Of a DNA stretch of 64,000 nucleotides, positions 34,830 through 43,157 are shown piece by piece. Under the pieces are notes generated by a model. The model had not been told where the DNA came from and did not search any database. It was given only the letters and a program-made list of their open reading frames with translations. Within the stretch, counting starts at the first letter, position 1. Every line of letters begins with the position of its first letter. The stretch is from NCBI GenBank assembly GCA_964568845.1, contig CAZMSC010000004.1, positions 22,544-86,543 on the forward strand, in the 5' to 3' direction. A program made the translations under genes and the position numbers. The DNA comes from DTBU01 sp964568845 (GTDB taxonomy: Archaea; Thermoproteota; CALKCG01; B24).

Positions 34830-35879
34830 TTGGGAATAGACCTAGGAGAACTCATAGTTAAAACTCCTTTAACCTTTGAACAGCTTTCAGGTAAATCTAT
34901 AGCCATAGACGCATATAACGCACTATATCAATTTCTCGCCATAATAAGAGGCCCTAGCGGTGAGCCCCTTAAGGATAGAACTGGCAGAATCACCAGCCAT
35001 CTAAGTGGGCTACTCTATAGAAGCTGTGCATTAATGTCTTACGGCATCAGGCTCGTATATGTTTTCGATGGGAGGCCTCCGGTGGAGAAGGAAGTCGAGA
35101 TTAAACGTAGAATGAAGATTAAGGAGGAGGCTATTGTAAAATATGAGGAGGCATTAAAAGTAGGAGACTTTGAAGCAGCTAGAAAATACGCTCAAGCTAC
35201 GGCAACACTTAAAGATGATATGGTTGAAGATGCTAAAAGACTCTTATCCTACTTAGGTATTCCTTGGATTCAAGCACCTTCAGAAGGTGAGGCACAAGCA
35301 TCATACATGGCTTCTAAGGGTCACGTATGGGCAGTAGCTTCACAAGATCATGATTGTCTACTGTTTGGAGCCCCTAGACTCGTTAGAAACCTCGCGGTAA
35401 CTGGTAGGAGGAAGCTCCCCGGTCGGAAACTCTACGTTGAATTGCAGCCTGAACTTATCGAGCTCGAAAAAGTCCTTAAGGCAAATGCAATAACTAGGGA
35501 GCAACTTATAGATATAGCTATTCTGATAGGTACAGACTATAATCCAGAGGGTATCAAAGGTATAGGTCCTAAGAAAGGTTTAAAACTCATAAAAGAGTAT
35601 GGAAATTTAAAAGCCCTGCTAGATGAACACGTCATAGATTCTTTAAGTTTCCTAGTAGACCCAGAAACCATAAAGAAGAAATTTTTAAACCCTGACGTTA
35701 CAACGGATTACGAGCTCATATGGGAAGAGCCTAAGGTTTCAGATGTTATAAAGTTTCTATGCTATGAAAGAGATTTCTCTGAAAGTAGAGTTAAGAATGC
35801 ATTAGACCAGGCAATTAAAGCTTTCAGGGAGAAGTATAGGCAGAGACGCCTATTCAATCTTAGCGTTTTCACGTTTTGA
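34830..35879 (+). CDS. fen: Flap endonuclease 1
   Basis: Structure-specific nuclease that removes 5' flaps in Okazaki-fragment processing and repair. The N and I nuclease domains are visible: GKSIAIDAYNALYQF, VYVFDGRPP, APSEGEAQASYMA, SQDHDCLLFG, and the helix-hairpin-helix IGTDYNPEGIKGIGPKKGLKLI (in pieces). 349 residues, TTG start. The C-terminus QRRLFNLSVF is only a weak match to a PCNA-interacting peptide (Q-x2-L present, aromatic pair shifted). Confidence 0.96.
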   Translation: MGIDLGELIVKTPLTFEQLSGKSIAIDAYNALYQFLAIIRGPSGEPLKDRTGRITSHLSGLLYRSCALMSYGIRLVYVFDGRPPVEKEVEIKRRMKIKEEAIVKYEEALKVGDFEAARKYAQATATLKDDMVEDAKRLLSYLGIPWIQAPSEGEAQASYMASKGHVWAVASQDHDCLLFGAPRLVRNLAVTGRRKLPGRKLYVELQPELIELEKVLKANAITREQLIDIAILIGTDYNPEGIKGIGPKKGLKLIKEYGNLKALLDEHVIDSLSFLVDPETIKKKFLNPDVTTDYELIWEEPKVSDVIKFLCYERDFSESRVKNALDQAIKAFREKYRQRRLFNLSVFTF

Positions 35880-36016
35880 AGTATTTTCAAAATGTCTATG
35901 CTATAGGAGTGATGGAGAACGTGATATTTTCCATGTAGTTCACCATTGGGAAATTTTCATAGAAAACGTTAGTTTTAAAAAGCATTACGATAAACATCTC
36001 TTATAGAGGGGAGAGA

Positions 36017-36112
36017 ATGAGTAGTGAGAAATATAAATGTGAAATATGCAATAAAGAATTTCCAAGTAAGAAAAGCCTTGCCGCTCATAAGAGAGTACAC
36101 AAGAAAAAGTAA
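36017..36112 (+). CDS. 31-residue single C2H2 zinc-finger protein
   Basis: A microprotein too short for usual gene callers. ATG at 36017 is preceded by GAGGGGAGAG; the product is a single classical zinc finger, CEIC then twelve residues, then HKRVH, flanked by basic tails (ends HKKKK-like). This is exact C-x2-C-x12-H-x3-H spacing with the hydrophobic core Phe and Leu in the right places (EF and SL). A TATA-like TTTTAAAAAG at about 35971-35980 precedes it. Small C2H2 proteins are known from archaeal viruses and Sulfolobales as DNA binders; function here is inferred. Confidence 0.75.
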   Translation: MSSEKYKCEICNKEFPSKKSLAAHKRVHKKK

Positions 36113-36205
36113 ACTCTAAATCTCTCCCATCTTAAACCCCATTTTTATTGCATAACCTATATTTTTAAAACACCGAGACCCCCTCAAAACATTTTTATCT
36201 ATGTA

Positions 36206-36231
36206 AAATATTTTATAATTATAAAATATTT
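36206..36231. promoter_or_regulatory. 26-base perfect A+T palindrome upstream of ino1
   Basis: Every base from 36206 to 36231 pairs with its mirror base, centred on ATAATTAT. It ends 14 bases before the TTG of the inositol phosphate synthase and 3 bases before its GAGGGG ribosome-binding site, so it lies at the predicted transcription start/TATA zone. Candidate operator or cruciform. Confidence 0.6.
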
Positions 36232-36245
36232 AACGAGGGGAAAGA

Positions 36246-37424
36246 TTGACTGAAGTAAGAACTTTAATACTTGGAGCAGGCTACGTAGCTACCATATTTA
36301 CTGTTGGTCTTGAAAGGTTGAAAAGGGGCGAGATCAAACCATATGGAGTACCGTTAGCCGACTTCGACATAGGTATAGGTATTGATGATGTTAAGGTTGT
36401 GGCATGCGTCGATGTTGATGCTAGAAAAGTCGGAAAAACGATGTATGATATCGCAAAGAGATTCTACAAGCTTAAGAGCGTACCACTTACGCTTAAAGAT
36501 GTAGTCGTTCATCCTGGAATAGAAATGGGATTTGTTAGAGAACTCTTCCCGATAGATTCACTAGATTATGAGGGAGATTTTCAGCGTTCCGTTGAAGAAA
36601 TGTACGCTTTTATTGAGAGAACTAAGCCAGATGTGATAGTAGATGTTACGACAACCCAGTACGCTAAACCGTTTAATGAGTATAGGTGCTTGGAGAAGGC
36701 AGTAGAGGAGAGAAAGGTTACTCCAACACAGCTCTACGCATATTTAGCGCTAAGACTTATGGAGGAGGGTAGACAGCTCTCCTATGTGAATTTGATACCA
36801 ACTCCCATAGCAAACGATTATGCGTATGTTTCAACAGCTGGAAAGTTTGGAGGACTTATACTAGGTGACGATGGTGCAACAGGTGCAACACCTTTTACGG
36901 CAGATATGTTAGAACATCTTAGAGAGAGAAATAGGAAAGTGCTTGGCGTAGTTCAACTAAACATAGGGGGGAACAGTGACTTTAAATCCCTTCTTGATGA
37001 AAAAAGGAATAGAGCTAAAGAGTATACGAAAAATAGTATAGTTGAGGATGTACTCGGCTACTATACGCCCAGCTATATTAAGCCTACGGGTTTCCTCAGC
37101 TCTCTCGGCGATAAAAAGTTCGTCTCAATACATGTAGAGTATATTTCGTTCAACGGCGTTAAAGACGAGATCATAGTCAATATGCGTATGAACGATAGCC
37201 CAGCGTTAGCCGGATATATGGTCGACTTGACGAGGCTTGCTAAATCGGCTTTAAACGCTGGCTTTTATGGAACAGTATACGATATAAACGCTTTCTATAT
37301 GAAAAAACCGGGGCCTCCAAATTCAAAAAACATAGCTCGAATACTTGCATTTGAGAGGTTGAAATCATTCGTCAAAACAATAGTTGATAGGAATCGATTA
37401 AACATTCAACAGAGTATGTATTGA
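36246..37424 (+). CDS. ino1: Myo-inositol-1-phosphate synthase
   Basis: NAD-dependent cyclisation of glucose 6-phosphate to inositol 1-phosphate, feeding archaeal inositol phospholipids or the thermoprotectant di-inositol phosphate. Features: ILGAGYVATIFTVGLERLKRG, DVDARKVGK, FTADMLEHLRERNRKVLG, NIGGNSDFKSLLDEKRNRAKEY (in pieces) and the final catalytic-lysine-containing region DSPALAGYMVDLTRLAKSAL. 392 residues, TTG start with GAGGGGAAAGA upstream. Confidence 0.94.
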   Translation: MTEVRTLILGAGYVATIFTVGLERLKRGEIKPYGVPLADFDIGIGIDDVKVVACVDVDARKVGKTMYDIAKRFYKLKSVPLTLKDVVVHPGIEMGFVRELFPIDSLDYEGDFQRSVEEMYAFIERTKPDVIVDVTTTQYAKPFNEYRCLEKAVEERKVTPTQLYAYLALRLMEEGRQLSYVNLIPTPIANDYAYVSTAGKFGGLILGDDGATGATPFTADMLEHLRERNRKVLGVVQLNIGGNSDFKSLLDEKRNRAKEYTKNSIVEDVLGYYTPSYIKPTGFLSSLGDKKFVSIHVEYISFNGVKDEIIVNMRMNDSPALAGYMVDLTRLAKSALNAGFYGTVYDINAFYMKKPGPPNSKNIARILAFERLKSFVKTIVDRNRLNIQQSMY

Positions 37425-37513
37425 AAAGAAGCCCGTAGAGAACAAAGGGAGTACTGCTCTAGCTATTCTAGAATAGTTTAAAAGCTTTCGAGTAAGAAGT
37501 TAAAGGGGTTTAA

Positions 37514-38611
37514 ATGGAGAGGGTGAAGTTTGGAGTCATAGGGCTTAAAGGTATAGGTATGACGCACATAGAAGCCATAAGAAAGTGTGAAAGTGCTGAA
37601 TTAGTAGCAGTATGTGACATTGTCGAGGAACTCGCTAAAAATGTTGGAGGAAAATATGGAGTTAGATGGTTTACAGACTATAGAGAGATGACTGCGCTTA
37701 AAGATTTAGATGCAGTATGTATATGCACCCCACACTTTCTACACCATCCAATGACTCTAGATGCTTTAGATGAAGATAAGCATGTTTTAGTCGAGAAGCC
37801 CATGGCTATAACAGTTAGAGAAGCTGATGAAATGATTAAAAAAGCTAAAGTTAGAGGGCTTAAGCTTGGAGTGGCATTCACGTATAGGACAAGCCCGGCC
37901 TTGAGAAATGCAAAAAGTATGATAGAAAAGGGAGAATTGGGTAAGCTACTTAGAGCTACACTTGAGGTTGCAAACTACCGTACCCAACTCTATTATGAGG
38001 AGTCCCCATGGCGTAAAAACTGGAAAACATCTGGAGCTGGTGTTTTAATAAATCAGACAATCCACCATTTAGACGTAATGTACTGGTTTCTTGGGAAGCC
38101 TAAGAGAGCCGCAGGCTTTATAGATACAAAGTTGCACGACATTGAAGTTGAAGATTTAGCTAGTGCGGCATTGATTTTTGAAAACAATTGCCACGCTACT
38201 GTTCAAGTGAGCTTAGTTGACAGCCCTCAATTTGAAAGAATGGTTGTGAGTGGGACTAGAGGTAAAATCATATCGGATTTTGGGTCGCAGTTGAAGGTTG
38301 GTGTATCTGAGCCGGACGTTGAAACACACATTAGAACTTCTAAGGAGCCTTGGAGTAGGCCAAGTACAAGCTGGAGGGAAGTAACTGTACAAGGGAGCGG
38401 GGGACATAGTGAGATTATTAGAGATTTTGCTGAAGCCGTTAAATATGGTAGAGAACCTCTGGTATCTGGTGAAGATGGCATATGGTCTCTTGAAATGGTT
38501 AATGCAATAGTTCTATCGAATTTCACGGGTAAAGTTGTCGACATACCTGTTGACAGGGAAATCTACGACAGACTTATGGATAAGCTTAAAAGCGGGTTAA
38601 AACTTATCTAG
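37514..38611 (+). CDS. Gfo/Idh/MocA family oxidoreductase
   Basis: Second dehydrogenase of this family in the window (365 residues). Rossmann GVIGLKGIGMTHIEA, DLDAVCICTPHFLHHP, HVLVEKPMAITVREAD (catalytic lysine) and the C-terminal domain NQTIHHLDVMYWFLGKP. ATG start with AAAGGGG upstream. It follows ino1 by about 90 bases, so inositol or a related polyol is a possible substrate, but this is inference. Confidence 0.88.
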   Translation: MERVKFGVIGLKGIGMTHIEAIRKCESAELVAVCDIVEELAKNVGGKYGVRWFTDYREMTALKDLDAVCICTPHFLHHPMTLDALDEDKHVLVEKPMAITVREADEMIKKAKVRGLKLGVAFTYRTSPALRNAKSMIEKGELGKLLRATLEVANYRTQLYYEESPWRKNWKTSGAGVLINQTIHHLDVMYWFLGKPKRAAGFIDTKLHDIEVEDLASAALIFENNCHATVQVSLVDSPQFERMVVSGTRGKIISDFGSQLKVGVSEPDVETHIRTSKEPWSRPSTSWREVTVQGSGGHSEIIRDFAEAVKYGREPLVSGEDGIWSLEMVNAIVLSNFTGKVVDIPVDREIYDRLMDKLKSGLKLI

Positions 38612-38615
38612 TAGA

Positions 38616-39619
38616 CTATTTCCACATTCTGGGATAGGTGTTAGGCTTCATAACCACTCTTTCCGTTTTAACAGCTACACCTTTTTCTCTTTCAAGCATT
38701 TCCTCGCTTGTCATCAAAGCTTTACCTAGAGCTACGAGTTCACCTTTAAGTGTGAATAGTGCGACTAAATCATCAACCTCTATGTCGGAGTTTAGACTTA
38801 CAATGCCGGGTAATGCCAAATCCGCACCATGACATACAGCGTCAACTGCCGTGTCGCGAATCCAAATCTTCGGTATCAGGGCAGTAACTTCTTCGACAGG
38901 CTGAACTATAGACCTGAGAGGTTTCTCGTCTCCAGCCTTATATGCTTCAATGGCAACAACCAAATCCCTCAACGATGTTAAACCCCTATCTTCACTGAAG
39001 GGGCCAACTCTAGTTCTTCGAAGCTCTCTCATATGCGCCCCACAGCCTAAGACTTCACCCATATCATGTATCAGTTTTCTAATATATGTGCCCGCTTGAC
39101 AACAGACCCTTAAAAGTACATGACGCTTATCGACTTCCAGCACATCTATGTAGTAGATTCTTCTAGTTCTAAGAGCCTTTTTAACAGAAGATCTTAAGGG
39201 GGGCTTCTGGTAAATATCGCCCTGAAATTCTTCAGCAACTTCTCTAACCTTATCCTCAGAGATATTGTCGTGAAGCTTCATTATACATACGTATTCTTTG
39301 CCTCCGCTCAGTAAAACTTGGAGAGTCTTCGTAGCTTCATTTAATGCTACAGGCAATACACCGGTAGCGGGGGGATATCCCCGAAGGAAAGCTCTAGAGT
39401 CCCCCCGTGACCAGCCTTATTAGCGTTCATAATCCTCTTAACAGTGGCTGTTACATCGTGACTTGTAGGACCAGCTGGTTTATCTAAAATGATAACTCCA
39501 TATTCTAGATGTTCATCTATGGTTCTCTTCCAAGGTGGTTTACCGTAGGCTTCATTCGTCTCTTCGAATGTTTTGTAAAGCACTTCTCTTTTAATTTCCC
39601 AAGGCGGTTGAAGCCTCAA
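38616..39619 (-). CDS. cbf5: Cbf5 pseudouridine synthase, coding region split by an intron
   Basis: Catalytic subunit of H/ACA ribonucleoproteins and tRNA U55 pseudouridylation. Exon 1 (39619-39394) begins with TTG and carries VIILDKPAGPTSHDV and NKAGHGGTL; exon 2 (39376-38616) continues PPATGVLPVALNEATKTLQ through the PUA domain. Unspliced, the frame shifts and stops after 90 codons. Removing 39393-39377 restores GHGGTLDPPATGVLPV, the family motif with catalytic Asp. The mature protein is about 328 residues. The TTG overlaps eL14's TGA in a TTGA. Exon 2 has AGTYIRKLIHDMGEVLGCGAHMRELRRTRVGPF (in pieces). Confidence 0.93.
39377..39393 (-). other. 17-nt bulge-helix-bulge intron in cbf5
   Basis: The exons can pair as CGGGGGGA (39407-39400) with TCCCCCCG (39375-39368), followed by a 4-bp central helix CTCT/GGGG, with 3-nt bulges AGA (39395-39393) and ATA (39378-39376) on opposite strands. 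Cutting after the second bulge base, as the archaeal splicing endonuclease does, removes 17 nt and joins G to AT, making the GAT codon of the catalytic aspartate. The intron loop is only GCTTTCCTTC, so there is almost no inner helix. Confidence 0.88.
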
Positions 39620-39903
39620 ACGACGACCCTCCTCTCAGGTTTTAAAGCCGTCTCAAATGATTCCCGTAACCCAGCTTTTTCAATAGCCTTTACCACTTCA
39701 TCATCAGTTGCTCCTCTAGGTATTTCCAGCTTATAAGGAGTTGGCTCTATATGCTTGATATTTACTCTTCTCCTTTTAACACCATTGATCAATCTAGGCC
39801 CAGTTATCAAAGCAAAATTCTCATCTATTATATCTATTACAACACATTTCCTACCCGCTTCTCTACCCATGGTTTTAATGCAAACTCGACCCACCTCTAT
39901 CAT
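39616..39903 (-). CDS. rpl14e: Ribosomal protein eL14
   Basis: Archaeal/eukaryotic KOW-type large-subunit protein. It starts MIEVGRVCIKTMGREAGRKCVVIDIID and has TGPRLINGVKRRRVNIKHIEPT, both read in pieces. 95 residues, ATG. It sits between cmk and cbf5 as usual in archaea; its stop overlaps the cbf5 start. Confidence 0.95.
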   Translation of the reverse strand: MIEVGRVCIKTMGREAGRKCVVIDIIDENFALITGPRLINGVKRRRVNIKHIEPTPYKLEIPRGATDDEVVKAIEKAGLRESFETALKPERRVVV

Positions 39904-39923
39904 AGTAAAAACCCCCGTTTACC

Positions 39924-40487
39924 TCACTCAGACGACTGTTTGGTTTTAAGTTTAGCATACTCATCTATTAACGTTTTCAAAACTCTGAAAACAGAGTCTG
40001 TGGGGAGTCTATCGGTATTCAATACAATATCGTATATATTGAGGTTTTGAAACTCTATTCCGTAAAACTGACTGTATCTGAGCCTATCATTAGCCTCCCT
40101 CTGTAAGGTTTCTCTAGCAACTTCTTCAATGGACTTTCCTTCACGTTTAGCCAACCGTTTAAACCTAACTTTATCTGAAGCTGTCAAGAATATCTTAACT
40201 TCAGCCAATTCACCAGCCATCCAGGCCACCAAATCGCCCTCTAGAACGACGGAGCCTTTCAAAGCCTCCTCCTTCGTTCTAGAATCTATATAGTTGTCTA
40301 GTTTAGGATCATTCTTAAGCTTCTCTGAGGCCTCAGCCAAGTTTAAATGTTCCTGTTTACAGTATTCGCGGAATAGGCTTCCAGCTGAAACATACCTGAG
40401 GTTAAATGCTGAAGCTATCATTCTAGCTTGGGTGGACCTACCAGCCCCATGCAACCCGCTAACAGCTATTACGAGGCTGTTATTCAA
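39924..40487 (-). CDS. cmk: Cytidylate kinase, archaeal type
   Basis: Phosphorylates CMP/dCMP. P-loop GLHGAGRSTQAR at residues 11-22, the acceptor region SAGSLFREYCKQ and the lid-type basic segment KVRFKRLAKREGKS are visible. 187 residues, TTG start overlapping the end of eL34 by 8 bases. Confidence 0.92.
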   Translation of the reverse strand: MNNSLVIAVSGLHGAGRSTQARMIASAFNLRYVSAGSLFREYCKQEHLNLAEASEKLKNDPKLDNYIDSRTKEEALKGSVVLEGDLVAWMAGELAEVKIFLTASDKVRFKRLAKREGKSIEEVARETLQREANDRLRYSQFYGIEFQNLNIYDIVLNTDRLPTDSVFRVLKTLIDEYAKLKTKQSSE

Positions 40488-40725
40488 TGCTCGATATCAC
40501 CTCTTTAATCAAGAGGCGTTTGAGGCAATTGTGGCATATACTTCCCCCGTGAAGTCTTGAAACAGTCTTCTGAGTCTTAACAGTATTATGATGGACACCA
40601 TGTAGCACACCGCCGCATAAACCACAGTGAACAACATTAGACTTTCTCTTTACAACCCTTGTAACAGATTTCCCACCAGGAAGCTTAACTTTCACTTTAG
40701 GTTTTGCTAGAAGACTTTTCCCCAC
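40480..40725 (-). CDS. rpl34e: Ribosomal protein eL34
   Basis: 81-residue zinc-ribbon protein: VKVKLPGGKSVTRVVKRK, then HCGLCGGVLHGV and a later ICHNCLKRLL, giving two CxxC pairs. GTG at 40725; it overlaps the end of the DUF106 gene by 29 bases, so a slightly later start is possible. Confidence 0.92.
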   Translation of the reverse strand: MGKSLLAKPKVKVKLPGGKSVTRVVKRKSNVVHCGLCGGVLHGVHHNTVKTQKTVSRLHGGSICHNCLKRLLIKEVISSIE

Positions 40726-41251
40726 TGCTCACAACCTCCGGAGACGTTGGTATGAATGATACGCCCATAAGCTTAGATATTGGAAGGTTTGATGCGAAAA
40801 CGCATATAGTATACCATATAGGTATATTGATCGGTGTCTCGAATGGAAAAGGAATCAATATCGCGTAATTTGAGCCGAAAATACCGTAAAGTATTGAGAA
40901 AAATATCCAGAAGATAAACCAGAACACTGCTATTCTAATGATAAATCTCGTAAAAACTTTTGTACTGAGGCTTCTAATTATGGGTTCTTTCTTCCTAATT
41001 TTTATTAAAATCTTCTTATCACTTTTCAATTTATACTCTTCTAATAATTGCTTATATTCGCTAAACTCTTTCATATATTGTTTTTGAAGCGTTTCATTCA
41101 TTATGAGTTTATTTATAGAGATGGATAGTAGACCCATTAGCAAAGAAAAGCCTAGGATTAGAAGGGAGCCCATTCCCTGACTAGCAGTTAAAGGTTTTAA
41201 AGGACTTAGAAGCTCTACAAACATGTTTATAAATGCCTCAAACGGATTCAT
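40697..41251 (-). CDS. EMC3/TMCO1-like (DUF106) membrane protein
   Basis: Archaeal member of the Oxa1/YidC superfamily that helps insert membrane proteins. 184 residues: an N-terminal helix (GMGSLLILGFSLLMGLLSI), a long charged coiled-coil-like cytoplasmic segment (about 55-90), and two further helices (VFWFIFWIFFSILYG; IPIWYTICVFA). Position next to secY matches the archaeal norm. Confidence 0.88.
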   Translation of the reverse strand: MNPFEAFINMFVELLSPLKPLTASQGMGSLLILGFSLLMGLLSISINKLIMNETLQKQYMKEFSEYKQLLEEYKLKSDKKILIKIRKKEPIIRSLSTKVFTRFIIRIAVFWFIFWIFFSILYGIFGSNYAILIPFPFETPINIPIWYTICVFASNLPISKLMGVSFIPTSPEVVSSGEKSSSKT

Positions 41252-41257
41252 AACGAA

Positions 41258-42682
41258 TCACTTCTCAAGAATAGGTCTTAAAGCAGGATACATCTCTACA
41301 ACTCTTTCCTGAACTAGAAGCTGATAATACTGGTAGGCTATGTCTACAGATAACAGCACGCCTGTACCAGAACCGAACACATTAAATAGGTCGGACACTA
41401 CTGCTATAAGCCCTATGAGCGCTCCTCCGAGAATTGCGACAACTGGAATATACCTACTCATCACAGATTCGATACTTTTAACGGTTCGCCTCCTACCTGG
41501 TATTTGAACACCAGCATCTATGAGCTGTTCAGCTACATTCTTAGGCCCCATTCCGCCAACTTCTATCCACATGATTGAGAAAACGATGCATAAAGATACA
41601 AACACCAATATGTAAACTGTTGTTCTAATAGGATCTTCCATAGCTGATGTGAGGTTTCTGGGCGATGTCAAATAGTATGCGATGCAACCCTTCAGTGGCT
41701 CCATGGTCTCTGGGTCGAATTGAGCCATAATGTTTAACCAGAGGTTTTGATTTGAAGAATTGAACCTTGCCCAGATAAACCTCAACCCGACAAAAAGGTT
41801 GGCAATTAGAGCTGACGTGAATATGACAGGGATGACCGAAACATATAAGAGTTTAAGTGGAAACCTCGCTCTGAAGCCTCTAAACCTTGCGTAAGATATA
41901 GGTATTTCTATTCTAACCCCTTCTAAGTATATTATCACTAGAAAAGTCGCAACAGTCGATATAAAACCGACCATGTTGGGCGGATTTTCCGTGCCACTTC
42001 TCACAAACGCTTTAACTACATCTTCTCCTTTTATGAGACCTTCTATGAAGGCTGGAAGCGCTCCGAAGAGTTTCCCATCGTTAGCTATACCGGGTAGAGG
42101 GGAGAAGCCAAACCACCATATTTGCTTAGCAACACCAGCAAGTATGAAGAGGCTTATACCGCTTCCCAAACCCCACTTTTGAACCATTTCATCTAAAAGT
42201 ATTACAATTATACCAGCGGCTAGAAGCTGAGTGAAAACCAATATTCCAGCCTCTATGGATAATAAGCCGTAAACTCCACCTAAAATATACACGACAGCTT
42301 GGAAAATAGTCATGAGTATGCTCATGAATCGGTTAGCCGTTGTGTAGAGGACTCTATCCTCCGGATTTGAAAGGTCACACTCTACAATTCCAGAGCCAAC
42401 TAAAAGTTGTAGGATTAAGCCTCCGGTAACTATCGGTCCTATACCTAGCTCCATAAGTGTTCCATGCGTAGAGGCAAATATGACCCTAGCGGCTATGAGC
42501 GGGTCGTACAACCCCCTGTAAGCTATACCGTACAGGGGGGTTTCACTCATAACGTAGTATATTAGAAGGGCGAAAAACGTCCATAAAAGCTTAGAGGAGA
42601 AGCTAACCTTTCTTTCAGGCTTTTTAACTTCAAACATTAACCTTGAGAAGGGTCTGAAGAAGTTTAGAAACTTACCTGGCAT
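41258..42682 (-). CDS. secY: Preprotein translocase subunit SecY
   Basis: Pore of the Sec translocon. 474 residues with ten expected membrane helices; conserved blocks include the plug-near PLYGIAYRGLYDPL, LGIGPIVTGGLILQLLVGSG, WGLGSGISLFILAGVA and the EVGGMGPKNVAEQLIDAGVQIPGRR loop (in pieces). ATG start 6 bases after uL15. The adk gene that often follows secY in archaea is absent. Confidence 0.97.
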   Translation of the reverse strand: MPGKFLNFFRPFSRLMFEVKKPERKVSFSSKLLWTFFALLIYYVMSETPLYGIAYRGLYDPLIAARVIFASTHGTLMELGIGPIVTGGLILQLLVGSGIVECDLSNPEDRVLYTTANRFMSILMTIFQAVVYILGGVYGLLSIEAGILVFTQLLAAGIIVILLDEMVQKWGLGSGISLFILAGVAKQIWWFGFSPLPGIANDGKLFGALPAFIEGLIKGEDVVKAFVRSGTENPPNMVGFISTVATFLVIIYLEGVRIEIPISYARFRGFRARFPLKLLYVSVIPVIFTSALIANLFVGLRFIWARFNSSNQNLWLNIMAQFDPETMEPLKGCIAYYLTSPRNLTSAMEDPIRTTVYILVFVSLCIVFSIMWIEVGGMGPKNVAEQLIDAGVQIPGRRRTVKSIESVMSRYIPVVAILGGALIGLIAVVSDLFNVFGSGTGVLLSVDIAYQYYQLLVQERVVEMYPALRPILEK

Positions 42683-42688
42683 AAATCA

Positions 42689-43126
42689 TCAAACCTTAAC
42701 CGCTACTATTTCTCCACCAGCCTTCTTAATCTTCTCAGCAGCATTCTCAGTAAAACCGATGGCTTTAACTATCACTGGGGTTTTTAGCTCACCCCTTCCT
42801 AGGAGCTTACCATACCCTAGAAGAGGCAGGTCTATAACGGGTTTACCATTTTGAAGTTCAACCTTCTCCAGCTTTGACAGTATATCTGCGAGTTCTCCAA
42901 CATTGACCTCTTTAAACTTCAACTTAATCTTCTGCATGGGTGATTTAAAACCCCTCTTGCCAAAATGGTATGGGGCATATTTAACCGTCCAAGTCCACTT
43001 ATGCTTATGTAAGCCAGCCTTACCGAAACCTCCCCTCATACCGCTTTTTCTATGCTGGCCTACCCTACCCCAACCGCAAGTTCTAGATCCTCTAAGTTTT
43101 CTTATCTTACGAAGCCTAGTTGGCAT
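42689..43126 (-). CDS. rplO: Ribosomal protein uL15
   Basis: Large-subunit protein: RKIRKLRGSRTCGWGRVGQHRKSGMRGG in pieces, then the C-terminal KPVIDLPLLGYGKLLGRGELKTPVIV. I chose ATG at 43126 with GGTGA upstream (145 residues); an in-frame GTG at 43135 is possible. Confidence 0.95.
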   Translation of the reverse strand: MPTRLRKIRKLRGSRTCGWGRVGQHRKSGMRGGFGKAGLHKHKWTWTVKYAPYHFGKRGFKSPMQKIKLKFKEVNVGELADILSKLEKVELQNGKPVIDLPLLGYGKLLGRGELKTPVIVKAIGFTENAAEKIKKAGGEIVAVKV

Positions 43127-43157
43127 GAAAGTCACCAGTATTCAGGAGGAAAAAGGA

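Noticed and set aside
38616..39619. cbf5 as a frameshifted pseudogene
   Set aside because: The 17 extra bases are flanked by a full bulge-helix-bulge structure and their removal restores the exact family motif, which a random indel would not do.
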